A stretch of DNA of 11,361 nucleotides from Limnobacter sp. (GTDB lineage Bacteria > Pseudomonadota > Gammaproteobacteria > Burkholderiales > Burkholderiaceae_B), in assembly GCA_012032215.1 (NCBI GenBank), contig JAAURO010000025.1:1-11361 (forward strand), given 5' to 3'. This document shows, one piece after another, positions 1 to 7,090 of the stretch. Each line of letters starts with the position of its first letter. Positions within the stretch are counted from its first letter, which is position 1. The notes beneath the pieces are model-generated. The model saw only the letters and a program-made list of their open reading frames with translations, was not told the origin of the DNA and made no database searches. Both the position numbers and the translations under genes were made by a program.

Positions 1-89
1 GCGAGGAGCAAAACAGACAGTTTTATAGCCTACTTTTTTTAAAATACACGACAGATTGTTTGACAACTACCGGGAAGGCCAGTTACTGA

Positions 90-1951
90 AAACGGTACTG
101 CAAAATCAAGAGCGATAGTGATAGCAACCCGTCTCATCAGGAAAAAGGCTATGCCGACCGATACCGCATGTTTTTCGGAACAGAAAAAAGCGGTTCAGGC
201 AGACTGTGCGTGTTGGATAGCGGTGAAAGTTTGAAAGGTATCGGTAGAACGCCGCTGGCCCCGCTAACGTCTGTCGGCCATTGGGATGGGTGTGCCGGTA
301 TCGAAGAGGCAGTACTCGAAGTCAACGCAGGCGAAGCATTGAATCACCTGCTTCCGGAAAAAAACCGTACGACTCGCGTGCTGGCTATCATTGCCCCGAA
401 AATTGAATGGAATGTACCGTGGCGGGAAACCAATCCGATGATTATAGTCCGCGTGGGCGTCAACCTAAGACCTGCCCATTTTTTGCTTGGACAAGGCGTG
501 TGGGCTAAGGGAATCGATAACAAAAAAATGAAGAAAGCCGCCGATAGGGTGTTCGATAAGGGCAGCGCCGTGCTGAACAGCGATACCCTGCTCAGGGCGC
601 ACGCGCAAACGGCAGCCGCTCTGACGCGCTGGCGGATTTTACACGGATCGGTTAACGAATCAAATATGGCATTCGATGGCGGTACGTTGGACTTCGGAAC
701 GTTTACGGCACAGCCACATACGGCGCCAATGTACAGCTTGAAATCAAGTGTGTTGAGTTGGCTGAGCAATGACAATGAGTGTCTGGAGGTGGTTAACATG
801 GCACTGTTCGGTGCTGAGCATAAGGCAAACCGGGATATTCTGGCGGAGCTGTTCCCTGGCGATCCCGGGCTTCAGGCCCGCTGGAAAAAAACATACACGG
901 AAGAAAAAAACAGGCAGACGTTGGCTTCCTTGGGCATTCCTGAAGAAGATGTAGCAATGTTGCTTCAGGACTATCCGCAGCAAACCGCGTCGCTCGGAAA
1001 ACATCTGCGTTTTCTGGACCGTCTTTTTTATCGGAACCATTCTACCGATACACGCAATCACTGGGACGAGGCAGCGGGAGCGTCTTTCGTGGACCGGTAC
1101 GCATTGATGGCCGAAATGCCGAAAATATTTTTTGATCGCAGTACAGGAGCCGCGCAGCAGGTTACCGGGGAAACGTTGATGGATCATTTGGAGGTGCTGA
1201 GCGGCAAGGTTTGTCAGCAAGTGGAGATCCGTGGCGCCGCCGCCTGCCTATCAACAAGTACGGCATATCGAATGCGCGGGAAGGGAAAAAACGGATTCGG
1301 AATTGCCTGGACATCATTGCCACGCACTATCCGGCATTGATCCAGGAGCTAGCGAAAAAAGGTATCGCACAAGGGAAATGGGCGAATCTTGCCGACTGCC
1401 TGGATCATTTGGCGGCGCGCGCGAAACATGAGAACCTGCCAATGGAAAGCTTGTTTGCGCCCGTTTTGTGCGGAAAAATCAAAGATGCCATTGGCAATTA
1501 CTATGGCGGCGCACAAACGAACGCCAGCGTTGACTCTCGGAAAAAAGAACTGTTTGCGACGGTGTCAAACATCATCGACAGCACAATGTCTGACGCCACG
1601 CGTCGGGTGAGCGACCTGTTGTTCAATTCGTCGGTCGAAGCTGGCCCGGAAAAAGGAACGTTTCACCTGCAAAAACAGCGCATCGAAAACGATGTTTATT
1701 ATTTGGAAATCAACGAAGCCGGTAAGTGCCATGTGTGCGTTGAATCCCTGTTTGCCTCCGGCAGCGATAAGGAAAAACTGGTGTCCCGATACGAGGTATC
1801 GCCTTATCAGTACGCTACCTTCAACCCGGCGCAGATACCTGCATCGCACGCAGCTGAACTAGGGCAAAGCGTGCGCAAATATCATTTTGCGGTGCCTAAC
1901 CCGTTCGAGCTGAGCGAAATCTTGCAGGCAGCCGACATTGAAAAAAATTAG
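90..1951 (+). pseudogene. SelO/YdiU-like pseudokinase (protein adenylyltransferase fold), 5'-truncated and frameshifted
   Basis: SelO proteins have a kinase-like fold that moves AMP from ATP onto protein hydroxyls. The frame is open from base 90; the first ATG is at 168 and has no Shine-Dalgarno. Codons before it already resemble SelO (a His-Gln at 135-140 where SelO has GHQFG), so the coding region started further upstream and the N-terminal part is missing. Numbering from the 168 ATG: LKGIGRTP at 22-29 holds the ATP-binding Lys; GEALNHL matches the SEAM helix with its Glu; RVGVNLRPAHF matches RVAPSHLRFGHF; HGSVNESNM at 159-167 and LDFG at 174-177 match HGVMNTDNM and LDYG. The metal-binding Asn and Asp remain, but the Asp before the Asn is Ser. 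Near 1240 (GCCGCCGCC) reading moves to another frame, which runs to the TAG at 1949-1951; one extra base would join them. The roughly 240 C-terminal residues resemble no SelO tail I know. Family call fairly sure, function unproven. Confidence 0.6.
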
Positions 1952-1982
1952 GTGCGGGGGGCTCAACTTCGAAATACCATCG

Positions 1983-1999
1983 TTAATTTACGAAATTAA
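1983..1999. terminator. AT-rich inverted repeat between convergent genes
   Basis: A perfect 7-bp inverted repeat (TTAATTT, 3-base spacer, AAATTAA) lies between the end of the SelO-like gene and the end of the minus-strand ORF that stops at 2009. Its position fits a bidirectional terminator, but the stem is all A/T and no long T tract follows, so it is a weak candidate. Confidence 0.2.
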
Positions 2000-2008
2000 G
2001 CACTAGGC

Positions 2009-2461
2009 TCAACTACTCAATACGCCAGACACTAATACAACTAAACCCGTTACCCCCCCTATAATCGTTGATATGCTAACACCACTTATCACGTAGTTCG
2101 AAAGTGGTGCCTTGTCAAGGCCAGCATCGAAGCTATTCGCAGTTATTTCTCCCAACTTTATAATACAACCGTCTATCGCCCCTACTGCTGCTCCTCCTGC
2201 TGCCCCCACGAGGACAGCTGCAAGCCCGCACGCTGTCACGGCGCAGCCACATCCTAGCGCATCGATGCACGCATCGGCACACTGTCTGATTTTTGTGTGT
2301 TCACGCCCCAATTTTGGGGTTGTTGTACTTGCATTTGCACTGGCATTTTTTGTTTTCCGAAAAGTGAAAGTAGTTGGTGACCCCCCCCAAAAAAAGTTCC
2401 TTTTTATTTCAAAAACCCGCATCCCAATAGCATCACGCTCGAAAGCACCGATTTTTGGCAC
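2009..2461 (-). CDS. Hypothetical small Gly/Ala-rich membrane protein (doubtful)
   Basis: This 150-codon frame opens at a GTG inside the 67-bp repeat; the first internal ATG is codon 14. Neither start has a good Shine-Dalgarno. The N-terminal 60 residues are polar and Thr/Lys-rich. Residues about 71-96 (with GAAGGAAVGA) and 123-148 (Ile/Val/Gly-rich) could each span a membrane, and the GxxxG-like spacing would suit helix packing. A Cys cluster (CADACIDALGCGC, 61-73) comes before the first segment. The frame crosses a T7G8 run on the coding strand, so its reading phase before about codon 28 is uncertain. No family is recognised. It is convergent with the SelO-like gene. A plus-strand frame over the same bases is about as long, which lowers confidence; a small hydrophobic peptide or toxin is possible but nothing proves it. 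Confidence 0.35.
   Translation of the reverse strand: MPKIGAFERDAIGMRVFEIKRNFFWGGSPTTFTFRKTKNASANASTTTPKLGREHTKIRQCADACIDALGCGCAVTACGLAAVLVGAAGGAAVGAIDGCIIKLGEITANSFDAGLDKAPLSNYVISGVSISTIIGGVTGLVVLVSGVLSS
2381..2395. repeat. Mononucleotide tract C8A7
   Basis: Eight C are followed directly by seven A on the plus strand (T7G8 on the minus strand). The tract falls inside the minus-strand ORF 2009-2461. A G8 run of this kind can slip during replication or be miscalled in sequencing, and either event would change the frame of that ORF. Confidence 0.8.
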
Positions 2462-2506
2462 AATCCTGTGCCGAACGCTATGCCCTATTGTGGTTTTCTT
2501 GCTATA
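2440..2506. repeat. 67-bp direct repeat, copy 1
   Basis: This copy matches bases 5925-5991 in the same orientation at 66 of 67 positions (C at 2485, A at 5970), and similarity ends sharply on both sides. It contains a hairpin at 2457-2472: stem GGCACA/TGTGCC, loop ATCC. The last codons of the 64-aa gene, including its TAG, lie within its right end. With copy 2 it brackets the four-gene accessory module, which suggests the module came or moved by recombination at this sequence. It is not recognisably an attC, tRNA or dif site. Confidence 0.85.
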
Positions 2507-2696
2507 GCCTCAAATGAGGCCCCAGATACGCCACATAAATACGCTTGCCTACGGCATCAGGATAAAAATGCATTCGATATCCACTGGGTAACTTCACATG
2601 ATTTTCGCAATACACTTGTCGGCCATCGTCCAGCCAAAACATTCGCTCTTTTTTCTTTCTGGGGTCATTTTTAACACTGGATGACTCACCGCTCAC
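2502..2696 (-). CDS. 64-aa hypothetical protein, last gene of the accessory operon
   Basis: The gene starts with GTG and its first four bases overlap the TGA of the preceding gene (GTGA), so translation is probably coupled. The N-terminus is short and charged (DPRKKKERMF). The rest looks like a compact beta-rich domain: WLDDGRQVYC, then HVKLPSGYRMHFYPD, then RIYVAYLGPHL. The alternating HxKL / RxHFYPD / YLGxHL pattern resembles the C-terminal end of longer proteins found in defence-type operons, so this may be the detached C-terminal domain of the 260-aa upstream protein; that is from memory of the pattern, not a search. The stop lies in the direct repeat. The coupling and clear codon structure make it credible despite its size. 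Confidence 0.6.
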   Translation of the reverse strand: MSGESSSVKNDPRKKKERMFWLDDGRQVYCENHVKLPSGYRMHFYPDAVGKRIYVAYLGPHLRL

Positions 2697-3477
2697 CTCT
2701 GCCGCAAGCCCAACTCTTTTAAATACTCGTGCCGATACTCAGCGTATTCACCGGTGCTCCACTTGGCAGCAAACCACTCCAACACATGCAGTGTATCCTT
2801 AGCTTTCAACAACACATCTTGCCGTGCAGACCAATTTTGCAAAGCAGTGCCAAGTTGATCGGAAAGTAAAATCAGGTGCGGAAAAAATTCATTTCTTTGT
2901 TGCCAAATCTCTTTGGCGCTGCCAAGTAGCGCATCGCGGCGCTGTTTTAGTTCTGCTTCATGAACATCAAGACTGGGTTTATCAAACAGATTTAACACCA
3001 CTCCTTCTCTTTGCTCCAATGTTGCATGAGCCTCAAGAACCCAAACCTGAATACGGGCACTCTGCCAGGCTGGCTGAGCAGTAAAACTGGCGAGAAAAGT
3101 CTCTAAATAAAATGCAGCCAATAACACCGGTTTACCTGAACTCTCGCCGCACAAGCCGACTTCGAGATTCTCTATGCTGCTGCTCTCAACAGCTTCAAAA
3201 AGTGGCTGCTTGGTTTCCAACAATTTTAAGAATCGCCACCAATCTCTAAGTTCAGGAACGGTGCCTGCCACAGCATACCAATCACGTACACAGTAGTCCT
3301 CGGGCCAACTCCACGGCCCATCAGGGATTTGTCTTGGTCCTCATCGACCAAAAGAATTTTTAAGCCGTATCTCCGGCAAACTTTGAGTGCCTCAAAAAAA
3401 GCCAACAAACCCTTCTCGGCATCCTGTTTGCATGCAAAAGGCAAAGAGTGGTGGTTCAGTACAAGGCTATGGCTCAT
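2693..3477 (-). CDS. Unrecognised protein of about 260 aa in the DUF262/ATPase operon (one frameshift)
   Basis: The ATG at 3477 overlaps the TGA of the ATPase gene (ATGA) and is preferred over the longer frame that begins at 3531 inside that gene. The first frame runs through LLVDEDQDKS. Near 3324-3326 (CCC on the coding strand) one extra base would join it to a frame reading PDGPWSWPEDYCVRDWYAV and on to the stop at 2693. The corrected protein is soluble and rich in Trp, Leu and Glu, with no signal peptide or membrane span. Visible marks are LVLNHHSLPF at the N-terminus, an acidic Trp-rich segment at about 47-65, and a mostly helical second half ending in basic residues (KELGLRQR). I recognise no family. 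Its place right after a DUF3696 ATPase suggests it is a partner or effector subunit of that system; this is inference. Confidence 0.6.
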
Positions 3478-4582
3478 AGCAGTTGGTCTAGCTCTTTGTC
3501 CCATTGGTCGAAAAAGCCATCTGGCCAACAATCCATTCTGCCGTGTTCATCAATTTTTGGGTACATCACCTCAGAAGCATGAATTGAGTTGTGCACATCA
3601 CGCTGTAAAAAGAACACCTTTACACAACTTGCATCAACGATTTGTCGTTTCACTGCTACCCGGATACCATTCAGAAAATGGTCAGAATGGGACTCAACCA
3701 TCAACTGCACACCACTTGTTGCGGCAATGGCGCACAATTTACCCATCAGTGACTGACCAGCCGGATGCAAATGCGATTCCGGATTTTCAATGATGAGCAA
3801 ATCACCCTTGGCAGCACTCAATATGCTGGTAACAACAGGCAACACATAACTCAAACCAAAGCCTACATTTTGTGGTTTAAACTCTTCTGTTGTTTCTTTA
3901 CCTTGATTAAAGGAGTAACTCAGGCTTGCGGAGTTAAATTGAGGCTGTGCCACGGCTTTGATTCTCAGGCCGGGCGTAATATCTGACATCCAGGCTTCAA
4001 TATTTGCCAACAAAGTGGTCGCAAGTGCCTGGGGGTGTTTTAAAGCTTCAATTTCAAGCTCTTTGGCCCCATTGACCGCAATAAAATGCACCGCAAACTC
4101 ACCATGATGCCCCAATGACTTTAAATCTCGAATATGAAACTCAGACAATTGGTGGTGGCTTTGAGGCCCCAATCTGTCTGCACTAAGATATTGAAAACTG
4201 GAATTAAAAAGGCTCAATTTTGTGAACGTTCATCAAGACCTACTTCACGCAACGGCAATAAGTCAGAATCGTGCTGATAGCCAAATTCAAATTTCACTGG
4301 TTTTTCAAACTCACTCCATTTAACGGTAAAAACAATTTCCTCCTGCGCACTAAAACTTGAAAGTGCATCTTTTCCAGTCCCAATGTTTGCATAATCTCCA
4401 TTCAGCAATAGCCCTCTGCTTTTTAGTGTATTTCGCTCATTGGATTGCCGCAATAACAACAGGCTTTGTATCAAAGTTGACTTACCCATCCCATTAAGAC
4501 CAGAAAACAAATTCAGAGCACCAAGTGGAAAGCGGGCATCGAGCAAAGTTTTAAAATTTTTAATATGGATAAACTCAAGCAT
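3474..4582 (-). CDS. AAA/ABC-type ATPase with DUF3696-like C-terminus (one frameshift)
   Basis: This is an OLD/SMC-like ATPase of about 370 aa. The first part (4582 to about 4219) starts MLEFIHIKNFKTL, the usual opening of this class, followed by the Walker A motif GLNGMGKST at residues 28-36. Near 4218-4221 (AAAA on the coding strand) one extra A joins it to the second part, which has FQYLSADRLGP, a signature-like NVGFGLSYVLP, Walker B with the D-loop (DLLIIENPESHLHP) and a switch His in VESHSDHFLNGIRV. The end, GRMDCWPDGFFDQWDKEL, is typical of DUF3696. Known relatives couple ATP binding to a partner nuclease or effector. Its start overlaps the end of the DUF262 gene by 8 bases and its end overlaps the next gene by 4. 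All ATPase motifs survive, so a functional enzyme is likely if the break is a sequence error. Confidence 0.85.
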
Positions 4583-5706
4583 TCAGTACCTCTTTAATCA
4601 GTTCTTCCACTTTTTTATAGCGCGTCTCAACGTGTTCTCTCTTCTGGGTCGAATAGGTAATTGAATCAAAAAACTTGCCGTCTTCCAGCAAGGCACGTGT
4701 TTTACTCTGAAATTCGTCTTTTTTATCAAGCAATTGCTTAAACTCGGCGGACGAAAGCTTGGCCATCGTAACCATCCACACTTCAAACAAGGTTGAATTC
4801 TTGAAACGCTTGCCAGAATTTAACACTGGCTTTTTTCAAATCCATTTTCGCCGAGTAGTTGAAAACAACGTTGGATGGCTGTGGAGTAGTGGTGTTTAAA
4901 CTCCTTGTGATGGATGTCATCTCCTTCTTGAATGTCTGCCATCGCTTTGTCTAGAAATGAGGCCATGTCTTTTTTGTAATCGCCATCCAAGTAGTTAAAC
5001 CGATAAAAAGCCCAAAAGCGCAGCACCAGCTCCTGGTCTTTCATGCGCGTGGACAAGTCACCCAACATGGCTTTGGTGCACTCCAGGTTTGCCAGTTCTT
5101 TTAGCAAGTCGCGCTCTCGGGAATTGGCCATTGCATTGCGTATTTCCTGGTTATTTAGCATGAGCCCACCGGTATTTATTCGGCGAAACACAGAGTACTT
5201 CACCTCTTTGGGTGTACCTGGTTTAATCATGTAGACGGTAACGGGACACTCTTCGATACGGCGCTGATATTGCCGAGGCAGTTTGTCAAAAGTCTTGCCA
5301 TTGAGGTCCGTTAAAAACTCAAGACCGGTTAGGCGCAGGTCTCCATCCAAAACAAATTTTTTAATGCTAGAAAGACGCTGCAAACCATCGACAATCAGCC
5401 AGTTGTTTTCATCCGATGCATCAAAATAAAAAACGGGCATGGAAATCGAATCAAAATAGACTCGATTAAGCGGCTCATTTGTGGGCTTTTCCACAAATTG
5501 GCATGCCGCTGAAAATCAGTATTCATGTCAATTTCTTTGTTTTTTATGCGCTTGATCAGCGTGTCCAGCGATTTAGGCTCTACCACAATGTCAATGTCAG
5601 CCGGGTTAAACGGGTGCATTACTTCGTCTAACAGCTCAACTTCCCCATCGCTAGAACCCGGTTGGCTCAACTCTTCTTCCAGTTCGCTTTCTTGGTGATC
5701 AGCCAT
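4575..5706 (-). CDS. DUF262 family protein (GmrSD N-terminal / ParB-like fold), two frameshifts
   Basis: DUF262 domains occur in GmrSD-type restriction enzymes and other phage-defence proteins, with a ParB-like fold and an NTPase or nuclease role. A good AGGAA Shine-Dalgarno lies 5 bases before the ATG at 5706. The acidic N-terminus (about 30 aa) leads into the domain. Family motifs in the corrected product are NTDFQR (62-67), DGLQR (about 107-111), RRINTGG (about 175-181) and LNNQEIRNA (about 184-192). The C-terminal part has LFEVWMV and a KxxxF.SIT.ST-like helix typical of this group. Two single-base breaks split it: near 5439-5443 (FPCP should run on to PVFYFD) and at 4831-4836 (six A on the coding strand; seven restore the frame). 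Corrected length is about 377 aa, normal for stand-alone members. It is the first gene of the operon and lacks the DUF1524 HNH half of GmrSD. Confidence 0.85.
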
Positions 5707-5710
5707 ATTG

Positions 5711-5719
5711 CTTCCTTTT
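5711..5719 (-). promoter_or_regulatory. Ribosome binding site of the DUF262 gene
   Basis: AAAAGGAAG on the minus strand places AGGAA 5 bases upstream of the ATG at 5706. It fixes this start and is the strongest Shine-Dalgarno in the accessory module; the downstream genes rely on overlapping starts. Confidence 0.7.
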
Positions 5720-5757
5720 AGTCGATTGTTCTTTCGGTATTCACAACTCTTTCTGCC

Positions 5758-5785
5758 ATATTAAGTTTTATAAAAATTGCGTCAT
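5758..5785 (-). promoter_or_regulatory. Possible promoter of the accessory operon
   Basis: On the minus strand ATGACG (5785-5780) and TAATAT (5763-5758) are 16 bases apart, each matching the sigma-70 consensus at 4 of 6 positions. They lie about 50 bases upstream of the DUF262 start, in AT-rich sequence just inside the second repeat copy. The match is weak, but this is the only gene-free stretch where the module's own promoter could sit. Confidence 0.3.
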
Positions 5786-5920
5786 TGAATTTTAACCAAT
5801 GTTTTCTTATTCACCAACGGAATAAAATATAGCAGGAAAAATATAATATGGCATAGGATTTCCGATTCTACTTTCTTGCCCTGGCACTTGGGGCATGCCA
5901 CCCGGCTAAGGCGTTGCCAT

Positions 5921-5934
5921 GGTGCGAAAGCACC
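5921..5934. other. Hairpin with GAAA tetraloop at the edge of repeat copy 2
   Basis: GGTGC-GAAA-GCACC forms a perfect 5-bp stem with a GNRA-type loop on the plus strand, followed by GATTTTT. It straddles the left boundary of the 67-bp repeat; in copy 1 the left arm is altered, so this stem is lost there. The T run makes it terminator-like for plus-strand transcription, but no plus-strand gene precedes it closely. It may mark the original, uninterrupted form of the repeated element. Confidence 0.4.
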
Positions 5935-5991
5935 GATTTTTGGCACAATCCTGTGCCGAACGCTATGCCATATTGTGGTTTTCTTGCTATA
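5925..5991. repeat. 67-bp direct repeat, copy 2
   Basis: This is the second copy of the repeat at 2440-2506, in the same orientation with one mismatch. It carries the same internal hairpin (5942-5957, stem GGCACA/TGTGCC, loop ATCC). It begins 17 bases after the stop of the EpsG-like gene, so it marks the border between the polysaccharide cluster and the accessory module. Confidence 0.85.
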
Positions 5992-6007
5992 TAAAAATTT
6001 TCCCAAC

Positions 6008-7090
6008 TTATTCAGTTTCTGATGAAATAAACAAATAATTGCTGTAATTAATATACGCAAATCCCGAATTGGAAAAATAAAACCAGAACACGGCTACCGC
6101 AATCAGAAACACGCCTGCCCCCAAATACACAAACTGGCTGCTGCTTTTCGTTTTTGCCCAAATCGGGATGCATCCAAAAAAGCACACCGACACCGGGAAC
6201 AGGTACATGGAAATCCGGCTAATGGCAGTAGAAGCCACCATGGCACCTGGAATCAGGGCTACCGAAAACAACGCCATGCACAGCAGCAAGCGGTTCAGCC
6301 CCCGTGCCCAACCACCCCTAAGCCACGAAATGACAATCATCAACCCCGGGCCGGCGTTAAACAACAAATGGGCCAAGGCACCACTGGCCTCCACCACTTT
6401 GCGCTGGTCGTCACCACCACGCAAGCCATACAGTTTGTCGTAATATTCAAACCGATCCATGGTTTCGGCTGACAAATAGGCGGCTGCAAACAATGCGGCT
6501 GCCAAACCCAGTTTGATGTACACACTTTTGCGCAGTTCAAGAATAACAAACAGGGTCATTAACATGGCGCTGGTGTGGCACAACGAGGCCAGGCCAATAA
6601 AAACCAGCCGTCTGAATACGCCGTATTGATACCAGTGGGCCACCAGGTACAACAAGATGCCTGCTGCCATGGCCTGCCGGTTGGCAGACATGGCAAAGGT
6701 GAAGACACACAGTGGCAAGGCTGCCAGCAAGCCTGCCCAACGGTTGGGCAAGCTGTTGCAAAACGCAAAAAGCCCTATGCAAAACACGGTAGAGGAAATC
6801 AGGTTGGCAACATGGATGTCAAAACCCAGGTAGTTGGCAATGTGCATGGTGAGGTAATACAACCACTCGGTGTAATCGAACACCTGGGAAAAATGTTCGC
6901 CTTTGACGCGCTCAAACTGGGCCAGGTAGTTGTTCCAGTCCATGCCCACGTGGTGACGAAAGCCAATGAAAAACACCAACAGCACGAATGCAAATTTCCA
7001 GATGGGTTCGTCGTCGCGGGCGTTAATGCGATCGTTTTTCAGTGCGCCCATGCCAAATACAAAAGCCATTAACATGGAGTAGTAAATCAT
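6008..7090 (-). CDS. EpsG/Wzy-like polysaccharide polymerase, 360 aa
   Basis: This is an inner-membrane protein that most likely polymerises the repeat units of the surface polysaccharide made by this cluster. It is intact and hydrophobic nearly throughout, with about ten membrane spans and no cleaved signal peptide. Marks of the EpsG family are FRHHVGMDWNNYL at 44-56 (the usual R-x-G-x-D-x-x-Y loop), NRQAMA at 137-142 and HTSAM at 172-176. A larger hydrophilic loop (about 210-235, with YGLRGGDDQRK) is probably periplasmic. The ATG overlaps the TGA of the asparagine synthase gene (ATGA), and GGAAAG upstream can act as ribosome binding site. It is the last gene of the operon. Polymerases of this type are very diverse, so the linkage it makes cannot be told. 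Confidence 0.8.
   Translation of the reverse strand: MIYYSMLMAFVFGMGALKNDRINARDDEPIWKFAFVLLVFFIGFRHHVGMDWNNYLAQFERVKGEHFSQVFDYTEWLYYLTMHIANYLGFDIHVANLISSTVFCIGLFAFCNSLPNRWAGLLAALPLCVFTFAMSANRQAMAAGILLYLVAHWYQYGVFRRLVFIGLASLCHTSAMLMTLFVILELRKSVYIKLGLAAALFAAAYLSAETMDRFEYYDKLYGLRGGDDQRKVVEASGALAHLLFNAGPGLMIVISWLRGGWARGLNRLLLCMALFSVALIPGAMVASTAISRISMYLFPVSVCFFGCIPIWAKTKSSSQFVYLGAGVFLIAVAVFWFYFSNSGFAYINYSNYLFISSETE

Noticed and set aside
1..89. Start of the SelO-like gene in another frame (a short frame reading FDNYREG from base 59)
   Set aside because: FDN resembles the SelO N-terminal motif, but the rest does not align, the frame ends at 116-118, and a stop lies upstream at 26-28.
344..1220. 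Two overlapping minus-strand frames of about 150 codons opposite the SelO-like gene
   Set aside because: The plus strand carries the conserved SelO motifs; the opposite frames show no family pattern.
2440..2506. Integron attC or tRNA-type attachment site
   Set aside because: There is no RYYYAAC/GTTRRRY core pair and no tRNA 3' end in the repeat, and no integrase lies within the window.
2112..2507. 131-codon plus-strand frame with a hydrophobic middle
   Set aside because: It is antisense to the minus-strand ORF 2009-2461, is mostly Pro/Ala/Ser-rich in its first half, and has no ribosome binding site or recognisable domain; at most one of the two can be real.
3329..3793. 154-codon plus-strand frame opposite the ATPase and the unrecognised 260-aa gene
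   Set aside because: Recognisable ATPase motifs lie on the minus strand; this frame crosses two real genes and has no protein-like pattern.
5782..6060. 92-codon minus-strand frame across the repeat and the gap after the EpsG-like gene, with a CPKC motif that hints at a zinc-ribbon remnant
   Set aside because: It overlaps the EpsG-like C-terminus and the promoter area of the DUF262 gene, has no ribosome binding site, and a single CxxC is not enough to support a zinc-binding domain.
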